DNA from: Pyronema omphalodes
Taxonomy: Eukaryota > Ascomycota > Pezizomycetes > Pezizales > Pyronemataceae
NCBI GenBank assembly: GCA_024516155.1
Contig: JAJJXM010000024.1
Location: 248,001-312,000 of the forward strand
Direction: 5' to 3'
DNA length: 64,000 bases
The position numbers and the translations under genes were made by a program. Under the pieces are notes generated by a model. It saw only the letters and a program-made list of their open reading frames with translations, searched no databases and was not told the origin of the DNA. Shown here one piece after another: positions 12,001 through 19,512 of the stretch. The stretch's first letter is position 1; each line of letters begins with the position of its first letter.

Positions 12001-14639
12001 CTCGCCAAACTTATCTCACGCGAAGCCTACGACCTCCTCTTTGATTCCGGTATCGACGTGGAATTCCATTGGATCCCGGGCCACAGCGATATCCCCGAAA
12101 ATGAGGAAGCGGACCGAGTAGCGAAGGAAGCGTCGAAGCATCGATGCGACTCCCTTATGCTCAAACGGTGTGACGATCCAGTGTGTGCTGTCCCAGCGTG
12201 GGCGTCCCTGGCGCACCTCAACCGGATCGCAACGGAAACGACATCAACCATCACTCGTCGATGGATTAGGCAACAAACAGCGACCAGCCGTTCCTTCCGC
12301 CCCCGCCAAAAATGGGGAATCCGTCCGGAGCTAGTCTCCCTTCCAAAACGCCGAGCAGCTGTGTTCCTCCAGCTTGCTTCAGGTCACGCACTCATCGGCA
12401 CCCATCTGGTGCGCGTTAAGAAAAAGGAATCGGACCGGTGCTGGTGGTGCCAGTCGGAGAAAAGACAAACCAGAGGCCATTTGTTTGGAGAATGTCCCCG
12501 CTGGCGAAAGGAGTTCAAAGTGTTGAAAGAGGAGGTTGAGAGAATAAGGGGACGAAGGGGAAGGCCGAGAGGAAGGCTTAAGGTGGTGGATTTATTTAGG
12601 GACGATCGACTCACGAAAGCGATCTTGGAATTTTTATCTGCAACGGAGATAGGCAGAAGATACGTATAGGCAGGGGCAGAAGGGCCAGGTGCTTGGAGGG
12701 CGAACTGTAAATTTTTTCATTACTTTTCTTTTGATGTTCACGATTTTTTCTTTTTAGTTACAAGAGGGGAAGGTGTGAGCGATACGGGGGACTGTCAGGT
12801 TTCGGCTGGGGCTAGGATTTTTTATTTCTTTTTGGTTGTTTCTTTATTTACTTATCTTTTCAGGGGACGTCAAGGGGAGCAGGAGATTGGGGAGCCTCTT
12901 TAGGTGGTCTCGGCCACGAGGACAGGAAAAACGGATTTAGTTTCCCGCATAGGCCTTAAAGGCCTCGAACGGTGTATGATTAAAATCAAAATCCGGAACG
13001 CTGCACCAATGAATCTCCGGGAAAACTCACATTCGGTCATAAGTTTCCATAATCCTCTCCAGAATTTCATTTTTGAGCTTATCGTTCATACAATCGCCAT
13101 TGCCGTCCTTCTCTATCTTGTGCGAAACGTACTTCCTGATATCCTCCGGCTGTGCCTCTAAAACCACGTGCTCCAGAAATCCGAGCCTGGCATGGCGTGA
13201 CATAAGCTCCTCCAACATGACGTTAGGTCGGGTCGTTAAGAATATGCGGATGAAGCCGGGTTGTTTACACTCGCCGGCAACACTTGCTAGGGCTTCTAGA
13301 AATTCTCCGCGGTGCTCCTCGCTACATTCGCCCAACGCATCAATGCAGACGTAGAACCTTCGTAGTTGCTTAACAGTTTGCCTCAATAATTGACATGCGC
13401 GATCAAAATTCACGCTCCAGTGTTTTTTGAGATACTCTCTCAGATCAGCAATGGTATCAAGAGGTAATAACCCCCGCTTGTTGAGTGTTACTATGACTTG
13501 CTTTAGAAGCACGCCGATCATGTTCGCCGGGGTTTGCCTCTCGCCATCCAGGTGATCACAGTATAGGTAGGCTACACAAGCTCGCTCTTCGAACACCAGC
13601 CTTTGCTCGAGATGATCGACCACGAGGGAGCTGGGTAATTTATTGTCAGTTGGCATGAACCGCTGTAAGTCTCGGGACAAATAACGCACCAGATCACAGA
13701 TTTACCCGCACCCGGGACTCCGGAACATACTAGAATGGAACCAGTATTGCCATCATCTGATTCAATATCGCTCCATCTCTCAAATGCCGATTCATCTAGA
13801 AACCATTGGCCAGTGTCTTCAAGACGATTTTGCCGGATATCGTGATGTCTTTTGTGGGGTTCTAGCGTTGATATCAAAGGCATTATTTGCTGCATCTCAT
13901 CATCTGCAGCATTCTTAGTCGATAGCATCTTAATTGAGGCATTCTGAGCTACCTTGCAATCTCCGTTGCACACCTCTGGTCTCGAGTGAGATATCGCTGA
14001 CCTCTCTTATCTTTAACTGATCCAGCTCGGAAACCAGAGCCTTTATCTCCGTGCTCTCGGAGACTTTTTGTTGTAAAGCGGGAGGCACCGAAATCGAAAT
14101 GCTCTGTATGATAGACATAATATTTTCCATTTCCTGCCAATTCTCGTCGAGCTGTAAAATCGTGGCTGAGGGTGTTCCTGACAGAAGCTCACTGATATGC
14201 GTTAGAAGCGTAATCATTTCAAATCAGTACTAGTTGAATAGACATACCATTTGTGGATCATCATTGAGAATTGAAAAAGCTGTACAAAACGCTGTAGAGC
14301 AAGTATAGTTTGTTGAACCTCGTCCTCTTGGGGTGGCCATTGAAGTCCTGCCAGTTTCCCGCGAAGCTCTTCCAGCTGGTATTGACGAAGTTTATCTGCT
14401 CGAAATAAAAGAGAGGAACTCTCGGAATTCTGTCCGTCAAAATCATCGTTCCGTAAGGAGCTGGTGAATAACATGATTTCTTCAAGAAATTTCTGAAACG
14501 CTGTGACATTCGAAAGAAGGCTTTGAATTTCGTTCGGGGCTTCTTCAGCTCCATCGACGTAATTCTTGAGTGTCGTAGCGATCTGGCCGGCAAGAGTGAG
14601 ACTGCCAGTACCAGCCGGAGCAATGCTCAATGAATTCAT
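1..14639 (-). CDS. NLR1: HeLo-like/NACHT/ankyrin protein, 3' end outside window, split by transposons in an intron
   Basis: NLR-like STAND ATPase gene, probably a self/non-self recognition or programmed-cell-death receptor by family. Exons read by eye: 14639-14248, 14191-13953, 13903-13690, 13630-13031 and 1128 to beyond position 1. Donors are GTATGT, GTAGCT, GTGCGT and GTGAGT, and phases agree throughout. Residues 1 to about 200 resemble the fungal HeLo-like N-terminal domain of STAND proteins. The Walker A GVPGAGKS ends at residue 279. The Walker B region reads CIDALGE at about 379-383, where the NLR2 paralogue has CIDALDE. The last exon is open for all 1,128 bases in the window and holds the post-NACHT helical region and the first ankyrin repeats. 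The last intron carries 11.8 kb of nested retroelements on the opposite strand. If it is not spliced, an in-frame TGA just after the exon truncates the protein to 482 aa without ankyrins. Function after insertion is uncertain. Confidence 0.8.
1207..1219. repeat. Target-site duplication, left copy, truncated Tad1
   Basis: ATCCGGAACGCTG, identical to 12991-13003. It marks a 13 bp duplication created when the LINE inserted in the NLR1 intron. Confidence 0.9.
1220..2073 (+). pseudogene. Tad1 ORF2 fragment (reverse transcriptase N-terminal part)
   Basis: Encodes RT motifs including IPKPGK, DVKGAFPTVN, GLPQGSPVSP and FVDD, in the same order as ORF2 of the intact copy at 44583-48359. A 27 bp in-frame tandem duplication near 1668-1722 repeats nine residues containing WEKQKLAGA, which occur once in the intact copy. 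The frame runs into the LTR at 2074. An ATG at 1191 lies in host intron sequence and is fortuitous. Confidence 0.85.
2069..2073. repeat. 5 bp target duplication, left, Ty3 element
   Basis: TGAAC immediately before the left LTR, repeated at 10960-10964. The uninterrupted LINE at about 46650 has a single copy. Confidence 0.9.
2074..3428 (+). repeat. 5' long terminal repeat
   Basis: Starts TGTCACACCC and ends GGTTCACA. It carries a TATAAAAG box at about 3192. Short open frames in it recur at the same offsets in the 3' LTR and are not genes. At 1,355 bp it is long for a fungal Ty3 element. Confidence 0.95.
3429..3442 (+). promoter_or_regulatory. Candidate primer-binding site, possibly self-priming
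   Basis: The bases right after the LTR contain ATAAACTTAAGG (3431-3442), an exact reverse complement of LTR positions 3292-3303. I recognise no match to common tRNA 3' ends. Tf1/sushi-type chromoviruses prime from the 5' end of their own transcript, which would put the RNA start near 3292, about 93 bp after the TATA box. Inference. Confidence 0.45.
3549..5738 (+). CDS. gag: Gag polyprotein of Ty3 chromovirus
   Basis: Capsid/nucleocapsid precursor of the LTR element, 729 aa. ATG at 3549 lies 120 bp after the 5' LTR. The N-terminal half is long and coiled-coil-like (residues about 40-260), followed by a Pro/Gly-rich linker. A retrotransposon gag domain spans about 395-540 (FRAWWMSV, LSWHQERR). 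A Lys-rich segment leads to one CCHC zinc knuckle, CWRCGRSGHKMFDC, at 640-653. An acidic C-terminus ends EESDF before TAA. Gag of this type forms cytoplasmic virus-like particles packaging the element RNA. Pol lies in the -1 frame and overlaps the gag end. Confidence 0.95.
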   Translation: MASRRLTGDATHDDGLDAPMADTVSITRPRSWEEVTSVGQPRVHHGTTLHLGEVPQWVILMMERMNSTEEDIKRLMEAAGSGAAMNEELQRMKGLYQEMAQGMQKAYDILAKKGNLDQEVNLQTVTRLVQASNDFAGQVWRTIGELATDTQTKEAANQAAAERLKHGIQTTNAILEAFAQRQLQINKEIEEWAFQKNTQDAIREQDDEQRDRRIAALSRAEEVHQQRLLDYEEQREEEKMELVNKVIGLVMSKIQRKEHFDAKSLTEAMHEEMTPRPPSLGRAPEVPLPPSEDGTPADNGRNGGRGSKPPGGGLPPPPPPPSDPSDGEDSDDSYIRKALERKRQERKQKAQQKKPEAKNATEAFLESLVNKLQQSGVNEPRRPKMPEMKAPQYFSGKDKNLFRAWWMSVQDYIATYAKAFPDEDDQVKWVGSLLTHKALSWHQERRKSIQRQGLKDTWQAFSSSIETRFEDKREAQKDVKRITELQYEGDIDDYITKLEDLNMRVGAIGPMYRNVIWEAMTPAIKKMVYQRVGGIPTDDEAMIDAVKEAAHVVENLDEELKGHKKKSLEVREDRHKDKGKQKETVRPKEVQHKDKFKEKKEKKGFAGKKDKKSIFASGREALNNVPQSEIDKHKKDKADCWRCGRSGHKMFDCYAKKTVGGTELSGEGKVASSGKRKRDDDDDGNKGQEKPKETKKTKTAAVRQDEDEIMEDAQPRIWEIEQNDEESDF
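5732..5738 (+). promoter_or_regulatory. Candidate -1 ribosomal frameshift site (shifty stop)
   Basis: The gag end reads T TTT TAA. Slipping one base back lets the Phe tRNA re-pair on TTT and continues as TTA AGA into the pol frame, which is stop-free from 5723 to 9433. No ATG occurs in the pol frame before 5897. Inference from frame geometry. Confidence 0.5.
5735..9433 (+). CDS. pol: Pol polyprotein: protease, RT, RNase H, integrase, chromodomain
   Basis: The frame is open from 5723, and the first in-frame ATG is 5897 (1,178 aa from there). Numbering from that ATG: the aspartic protease DTGS starts at residue 34. RT carries FLVMPFGLSNAP and YIDD (373-376). RNase H has ETDASDFALGAVLSQ and ends near PDALSRRPE. 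The integrase has an HHCC zinc finger (HNSKIAGH...CLECQ) and a DDE core (MDFITDLP, SDRDSRFTS, HPQTDGQTERLNQ). A chromodomain follows from about 1113 (YLVKWLGWPNKKDWTAEP), which in this family directs integration to heterochromatin. Expressed either by -1 frameshifting from gag or by internal initiation. No internal stop seen. Confidence 0.95.
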   Translation, partial: LRSSRVASPEEEECTSDAENIICSGTKRKISDSLESTKTKLRRTDKGTSSKGTKMEAVVPPHHGKRPIINMVLTWSKNKFRTVRVLLDTGSTSALLDKGFVQTYKIPTVKRDQPLQIRNFNNEVVAGAGEFFTVPFMLQHKQHFAAESFEVAPLDSDCDVILPYWWMAKHQPCNMWGESNNISFTTPRCTEHCTKAQASTFSLKVDRRVLDHPEASVIGHISAIATKEELSEALQQVPEKFRKWINIMTKEAADKLPEHKSYDHAIDLKEGETPPWGPVYALNEVELETLREWLKEMLRTGKIRPSKSPAAAPILFVPKPHGRGLRLCVDYRGINKITIANRYPLPLMSELQDRVRGARFFTKMDLKNGYHLIRIKEGDEWKTAFRCRYGLYEFLVMPFGLSNAPATFQDMMNHIFRDMLDQGVIAYIDDVLIYAETEEEHDELVKEVLKRLEENGLVISPEKCVWGTNKVEFLGYIISEKGIEMAKDKVETVLVWEPPRSLKETQGFLGFANFYRRFIKDFSRICRPLTESTKGDPKKWEWTVAMELAFDELKQRFTKAPILGHFDPKKVCIVETDASDFALGAVLSQKGEDGKLHPIAFHSRKFTPAEINYEIHDKELLAIVDSFKIWRRYLEGAMHTVQVFSDHQNLEYFTTTKVLNRRQARWAQELAGIDFKIFYRPGSKNGKPDALSRRPEFRPEKGGGEDQPITTILHKEHFASISAISSGGEGTSFMVSSARLNSIPSVKWSGEFLKMVKEAGELDENYKKAANKIKDPLTIEDGIIYRKEKLWVPKDLVNMVRESEHNSKIAGHFGQDKTIELIRRNFWWPKMDEQIIEYIQSCLECQKDKTARHLKYGMLQPLELTYAPWQSVAMDFITDLPESNGCDQLWVIVDRFTKMAHFIPLQKDGKTTADLVRIFAKEIWKLHGLPKDIVSDRDSRFTSTTWKAFLGTLGIKPRMSTAFHPQTDGQTERLNQTIEAYLRSFVNHEMDDWADLLPMAEFAYNNSVTSATGLSPFYANYGFYPNTSNPSATAVRNPASKAYAHWMHTIHEGAKLALQKTQERMKRYADQKRQEAPEYQVGDLVMLDGRNIRTRRPSRKLDHKLHGPFQVEKVISPSAVRLTLPRKWKIHNVFHTSLLEPFRAGTRAPPDTNKILREADDVEGSEEYDIDEVMSSYKSGNRVLYLVKWLGWPNKKDWTAEPFDNFSVGGQEKLREFHLKYPDSPRDYRLKD
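9592..9604 (+). promoter_or_regulatory. Polypurine tract
   Basis: AGGGGGGAGGTGG lies directly before the 3' LTR, the expected plus-strand primer for reverse transcription. Confidence 0.75.
9605..10959 (+). repeat. 3' long terminal repeat
   Basis: Same length as the 5' LTR at a constant offset of 7,531. Five substitutions and no indel noticed. Confidence 0.95.
10960..10964. repeat. 5 bp target duplication, right, Ty3 element
   Basis: TGAAC immediately after the right LTR, as expected of a DDE integrase with a 5 bp stagger. Confidence 0.9.
10960..12669 (+). pseudogene. Tad1 ORF2 fragment (RT C-terminal part, RNase H, zinc motif)
   Basis: Continuation of the interrupted ORF2 beyond the Ty3 right LTR. 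The RT thumb/connection region runs to about 11530, where a single-base difference in a C run shifts the frame relative to the intact copy. The downstream frame encodes RNase H (WTDGS, AELYAIW, PGHSDIPENEEAD) and a terminal CWWC...HLFGEC zinc-type motif, ending at 12669. The 5' truncation, the LTR insertion and the frameshift make it non-functional. Confidence 0.85.
12951..12965 (+). terminator. Tad1 3'-UTR hairpin, truncated copy
   Basis: AGGCCTTAAAGGCCT, a palindrome with 7 bp arms, about 25 bp before the element end. The same hairpin occurs at 48640-48654 and 37147-37161. Likely part of the 3' RNA structure recognised by the LINE RT rather than a terminator in the strict sense. Confidence 0.5.
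12991..13003. repeat. Target-site duplication, right copy, truncated Tad1
   Basis: Second copy of ATCCGGAACGCTG, directly after the LINE's A-rich ATTAAAATCAAA tail. Element-free NLR1 intron sequence resumes after it. Confidence 0.9.
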
Positions 14640-16995
14640 GTCTCGTCGATAGTGTCAGTAGTGTTGTAGTTCAGAAATAGTGCGAATGGATAATACTGAT
14701 ACGGTAGCAGGAACGATGGTAACTGCTAACGAAGGAGATACTGTGAAAGTAGACCTGAAGCGATGCGCAAAACGTTATTTATATTCCCGCATGCCCCGCA
14801 TTTTGAATTTCCGCTGAAGAGCCCCTACAATTTATGCACGTAAGATATGAGGCTAAGGCGAGAGTAGTATCTCGATCCAACCGTTGTCGTAGAATTCGCA
14901 ACTTCATCAATTTCACAATAAACAGCTAAGGGTACATGAATAGGCAAACCTCACACACAGCCGAGCCGATAAAACGCTTGTGTGGGGAAAGGTTCGAACA
15001 ACCTTCCGCTTCTTCTCTTTTGTTTAGTCTATCCAGTATTAGTCAGTTCGAGGGAAATTAAACTATGATTCATAATTCCGTAAAATGACAGCATCCACAC
15101 TCAGAATATGTCGAAATGAGTTCATAGAGCCTCATGTTGCTGCTGTTACCAAATATGCATTTATATTGCATCGGCAACATCAATCCAGATGCGCAGGTGA
15201 CACAGAGTCCGGGGTAAAATATTGATATCCCGCAACATCCGGGCGTAGTCGACTACAACTGGACCCCACACAACCTTGCAGTCGAATGTAGCCATAATTC
15301 CTCCGCACCACTTTGATATTGCTTTTCCAGATTTTTGACGAACCGATAACTTCCAGAACTACCACCTATCAAGGTATTCATGCTCTACCAAACCTCAAAG
15401 CCATGAAACCAGTAAATGAAAAGAGCATCAGCTACACTGCCAGCAAACAAGGCCCACTGACGGCAAACATATATGATTACAGAGAAACAGATATAGGGGA
15501 ACCTCAAATCGAGATGACTGACACCTGTATTCAAATTTTGCTAATCCACGGGACCCTCAACTCGAGGAAACGCAAATGTTATCAGACAACAGATTAAACA
15601 GCTTAATGGCTCTACCAGAAAACCATGGTAGAAAGAAAAACAAATTTTCGGAGCCGTCTAACTAGACTAGGGATAGTTTACGCTGAATCGTCTGCACGAT
15701 CCTCAACGTCCAACCCTTCAGTGACGGGTTTCGGGGTTATAGTACTGGCCATTTTATCCCAGAAACCTGTGTTATCTAGGCAACAGTGCATGTGCACCGT
15801 CTGACCTGCACATCCGTCTTCCTGATGGACCGGATCCATTGCTTCCTGTAACAGCAGGTGACTCCATGGTGTGCTGATTACCACACCGACCGTTAGAGTC
15901 ACAGTCATCTCGTCAGCATTACCCTCCCTTACGAGTGTTTTGGTTGGTATAGCAGTCCTCGGCTCCATGGAGCCACAGCAGCAATGTCGGGACTCATTCC
16001 TGTAGGTCATCGTCTGAGAACGACAGAGGGCCGGATGTCTATAGTGGTTTCGTTCGCGGGAGTCTTCGCGGCAGTCATTGTTGAAGTAATCGCCGTATTC
16101 TCTGCAGCGCGTTTCTCACGATCTCTGTGATCTCGATGGTTGGGAGTCTGTAGAAACTGTGGAGGCCGCGTTACCAGTACGCGGGACTCAATCATCCTCG
16201 GTAAATTTTGGGGCGAAATGGTGACGATGCGCCCGCGGTTCTATGGAGATGCTATGGAGAATTAGACGCGACGGTGATGATGGTATGCGATCATTTAGCG
16301 GTCGATGTAGGTGAGCGTCTGCTGCTGCTTTTCGTTCGGGAGCTACAGACTGTTTGGTGTTTGAACCGAGCGGGAAGAACGCGACGAGCTTGGGAGTGGG
16401 GCGGGGCAGTAGCATCCAGACGTGAGCTGGGATGAGCTTACCGTAAGTGGAAAGGTGGTTGCACACGAGGAAACTCGCCTGAGTCGGCCTGACAGCCCTG
16501 ACCACATATTCCCGGAAGGCGACAAGATCAAGCGATCAAGCGATCAAGCGATACAAGTAAATATATTGTAATCAAAAAAGCGGTAGTAGCTGTCTGGGGT
16601 GCGCGGTTTGCATTGTCAGCTGGACTGCATCAACGTGTCAAAAAGGTAGCTACTAACTGAATAACCGAAACTACGTATACCATGTTGAAGCATATTTGTA
16701 CCCACGTCATGATATCAGTGTCATACATAACACGAGCAATATTTTTTATCCGATAATAACAAAAAGTTGATCGACATCCTTTAATAAATGTTAGTTATAA
16801 AGGCTTACTGATTTAAAGTGATTGACATCACATATGTAGTTACTATTTGCGTTGACAAATTATAGTGAAGATTCATAAACTAAAGGGAGAATAAATTGAG
16901 AATTAATGCATAAAATATCAGTTACATCCACAAAAACCATATCTTCCTCAGCCAAGAACTAAACAACCCTTAGGTGTCACTTATATACATAGGAT
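14640..16995. other. NLR1 upstream region with weak minus-strand ORFs
   Basis: Contains the NLR1 promoter. NLR2 has only about 0.4 kb between its start and the shared duplicated block, whereas here the gap is about 2.4 kb, so extra DNA was gained here or lost there. Consecutive minus-strand open stretches at 16505-16188, 16195-16007 and 16010-15678 could be exons of one gene or remnants. The last encodes a 110-aa Cys-containing stretch. I do not recognise the product and no convincing splice chain was found. A short GATCAAGCG triplication sits near 16530. Confidence 0.3.
15678..16010 (-). CDS. Hypothetical protein or exon, unrecognised
   Basis: 110 codons in one frame ending at 15678, with clustered cysteines (CCCG near the start, CAG and CC later). 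No domain recognised. It may be the last exon of a minus-strand gene including 16195-16007 and 16505-16188, but I could not fix introns. Low confidence that it is coding. Confidence 0.2.
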   Translation of the reverse strand: MTYRNESRHCCCGSMEPRTAIPTKTLVREGNADEMTVTLTVGVVISTPWSHLLLQEAMDPVHQEDGCAGQTVHMHCCLDNTGFWDKMASTITPKPVTEGLDVEDRADDSA

Positions 16996-17039
16996 TTGAG
17001 GGACGAAATGTCAACGATTGGTACAAATTTCTCCATAAA

Positions 17040-17600
17040 TAACCCATTGGTTAGTCGGAAACCTAAGGAACAAGAGGAGAAATTACCCAAATTGGCGTAT
17101 TTTTATCACTATCACGGTTTTTCAAGGCCCTCTAGCTATTGTTTTGTTTGTCGAAATGAGTACATCGAAATGGATGTTGATGCCAGTAGAAGTAGAAAAG
17201 AATGATGAAAGATATGGGAATTCCAATTAAGTGATAGAGCGTGCGTAAGCCAAGCCGAGGATTTCGCGTGAATCCAACACACCAAATACTATATATATGG
17301 TAGATGCCAGAAGAACGTTGAAATCAACCCCGGAGGACAGCTCCTCCTGCCGAACGACTACGCCCCACTAGGAAGCAGCACGTGATGCTTTGTATGATCG
17401 CAAGCGGTGGGAAAGCTAAGGTGCACAGGTACGGGGGCGGCGCTTCACTCGGCTTCACTTGCGCTATGCGTCATTCAGAAGTAGATGCATGTCCGCTAGT
17501 AGTGCGAAGGTGTTGAAAAAGACTACCTTGACACAAGTTTCGAACGGTATCAGTTGCGGCGCGTAACCTAACCCTATCTTCTATCTTGGCAGGTGCGTTG
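17040..17600. repeat. Upstream block shared with NLR2 (copy 1)
   Basis: Diverged but collinear with 29065-29690. Shared stretches include TAGTCGG followed by ACCTAAGGAA, GCGTGCGTAAGCC-type sequence, GAAAGCT(A/G)AGGTGCA and ACGGTATCA(G/T)TTGCGGCGC. It lies on the 5' side of NLR1 just as the other copy lies 5' of NLR2, so the NLR duplication carried flanking DNA. No open gene seen in it. Confidence 0.75.
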
Positions 17601-19236
17601 AAAATCAAATACAACAAGCTTTTCCCGTTCACATAGTTCCGAGGTATACAATGCAATCGTCATATTTATCTCCAGAGTCAGATCTACCGACGCAGCGTTT
17701 ACATCTTGCACAAACTCATACCGCTCCCCGTTGTTTTCGTGCAAAAAGAAATAGAAAGAAGAAAGAAATTTCGGTATGTCTAGCGTTTAACTTCAAGCGG
17801 TTTACCATATACGTTTCGACTGCACCCAAGTTCCAATCAGAGTGATTCAGATTGTGTTTTGTAAAAAAAAAACCCCGCACTGTTTCTTAGATACCAAAAG
17901 ATTAAGCAAAACAAACGTAGGGAATGAAAATAGCAACGCAATCATGCCAAGAAATAAGTCATGTGGAGGGGGATAGAAATGATATGTATCTTGCTGTTCA
18001 TTAGTATGGTGTCACATCACGGTGTTAGCTAGCTAAGAAAAAACGATCCCATTTTGTTTTCATGGCAAAAAGGCTAGTTAGTGGCGACATCATCAATCTT
18101 GAGGAGGTTCTGTGAAAGAGAAGAGAATAGGAAGGATACCTACAATAACGGAAGTGCGGGACATTCGATGGATTTTACGCAGGATGGGATTTGCATTTGA
18201 ACTGGGTGTTTGGGAAATGGGATTGACGATGGAATCAGAGGAAAGAAAAATGTTCATGCAAATCAGGGACGGATTCTGTCCGCTATAGTTGCTACTACAC
18301 GCCAGGTTTCTTATTCACTCATCATTACACGCTAATCCCTCCTCTCTCTTGTTTTCCGTGATAAGCCTCGTTCAAGTCGCCTCTTGCCCTGTTCCGCACT
18401 GCAGCGTCATAAAACGTCACTCGACTCACGGCACTGGCACTGGCACCCAAGCACCCTCTATCCTCCCTGGCTAGTTACCTAGCCAACGTTTCTCGAAGAA
18501 TCCCACAGAGTAGAGCCTGTTTAATCGAGCTCTAATGTCTCCAACTCCAAGCCCACGGGCCTGCGCTGTCTCTGTCATCCGAAACGGTTTGATGTCTTGT
18601 CCAAACTGTCAAACACGCTATGCCAAGCTCCAACACAGGATGAAATCTCCCCATAGCATATGAAGTCTATCACGATGCAAATATTGGAGTGTTTTGATCG
18701 ATTATGTGACACATGGGGTATCCGGTTACATACATACAAAGTGACAAACATGGATATCTCACTGCAAAGTGCAGCTGCACACGCCCGTCGATACGAGCTG
18801 TATTTATGCACTTGTCCATAGTGCCTTGTATGTATTCTCCTATATGACCTGCCTTAACATACGCATTCATCTTGTGTTTTAGCTATTTATTTCTAGTTCC
18901 AGTATTTGCCACTGCTCCAGAATATCTTATGGATAGTGTTAAACTACATGTAGGCTCTACCAGTACTTTGTTGGTTACATTATATTTTTATTCATTACAC
19001 CTCATAGAATACCACTGTTGAAATAATTGCATCAAGAGTTTGTATGGAAGGCTCAAATGCTCGTTTGCGTCTACTGGAAGAAGTACCAATGCATATCCAC
19101 TTAACCCCACATTTTAGTGACGGTGATATCCCGGCGAACCATTCACAGAGATTGATCAATATTGATTGACAATAAATAAGACAACAGACCCATCATTGAT
19201 CATCCCAACAAATCTGCTCCTTCTTTCACCAGTTCC
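17601..19236. other. Intergenic, no supported gene
   Basis: AT-rich sequence with only short random open frames on both strands. Nothing further recognised. Confidence 0.5.
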
Positions 19237-19512
19237 CTACTTGCAGCACCAAAGGCGGACACTTCCAGTCGGACAAGATCTCTTGTCTACATTTTGAATG
19301 TACCAACCCGGATCACATCGTGCAACAGATTGCGATGCACAACCCTTCCAGTAACATGCCTTAAGTTGAGGATCGGCCTCCGCTTCGGGCATTGGGGATG
19401 CTAAAGCTGTATTTCAACGTTAGTATAGCAAACAATATAGCCATATAGTATTCGACATACCAGAGGAAACAATGAGGACAAAAGCGATGGCAATGTTCTT
19501 GATGAAAACCAT
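19237..19512 (-). CDS. Small secreted cysteine-rich protein (73 aa, two exons)
   Basis: Exon 1 19512-19461 and exon 2 19406-19237 join in phase. The 54 bp intron has GTATGT, a TACTAACG branch site and ATACAG. The product has a clear signal peptide (residues 1-20, cleavage likely after ALA), a short acidic pro-like stretch, then six cysteines at 35, 40, 48, 62, 71 and 72 (C-x4-C-x7-C-x13-C-x8-CC). A TATAAAG box lies about 60 bp upstream on the coding strand near 19575. Such proteins are secreted antimicrobial or host-interacting candidates, but no named family is recognised. Because both exons are very short, simple ORF scanning misses it. Confidence 0.8.

Larger units (their letters stand above)
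1220..12990 (+). mobile_element. 5'-truncated Tad1-type LINE, interrupted by a Ty3 element
   Basis: About 2.9 kb of LINE sequence (1220-2073 plus 10965-12990) closely matches the 3' half of the full copy, from about 45830 to 48690. It starts inside ORF2 upstream of the RT domain, so it is 5'-truncated as expected of target-primed reverse transcription. It ends with the same 3' UTR, hairpin and ATTAAAATC tail, flanked by a 13 bp target duplication. The Ty3 insertion at 2074 splits the RT domain just after the FVDD motif. It is dead as an autonomous element. Confidence 0.9.
1129..13030 (-). other. NLR1 last intron expanded to about 11.9 kb by nested retroelements
   Basis: Donor GTGAGT begins at 13030 and the acceptor AG is at 1130-1129, with a GCTAACG branch site just upstream of the acceptor at about 1145. 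Removing the transposon and one target duplication leaves about 118 bp, matching the 115 bp intron at the same codon in NLR2 (26255-26141). The insertion is therefore entirely intronic and antisense to the gene. Whether an ascomycete can splice an intron this long is doubtful. Confidence 0.85.
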
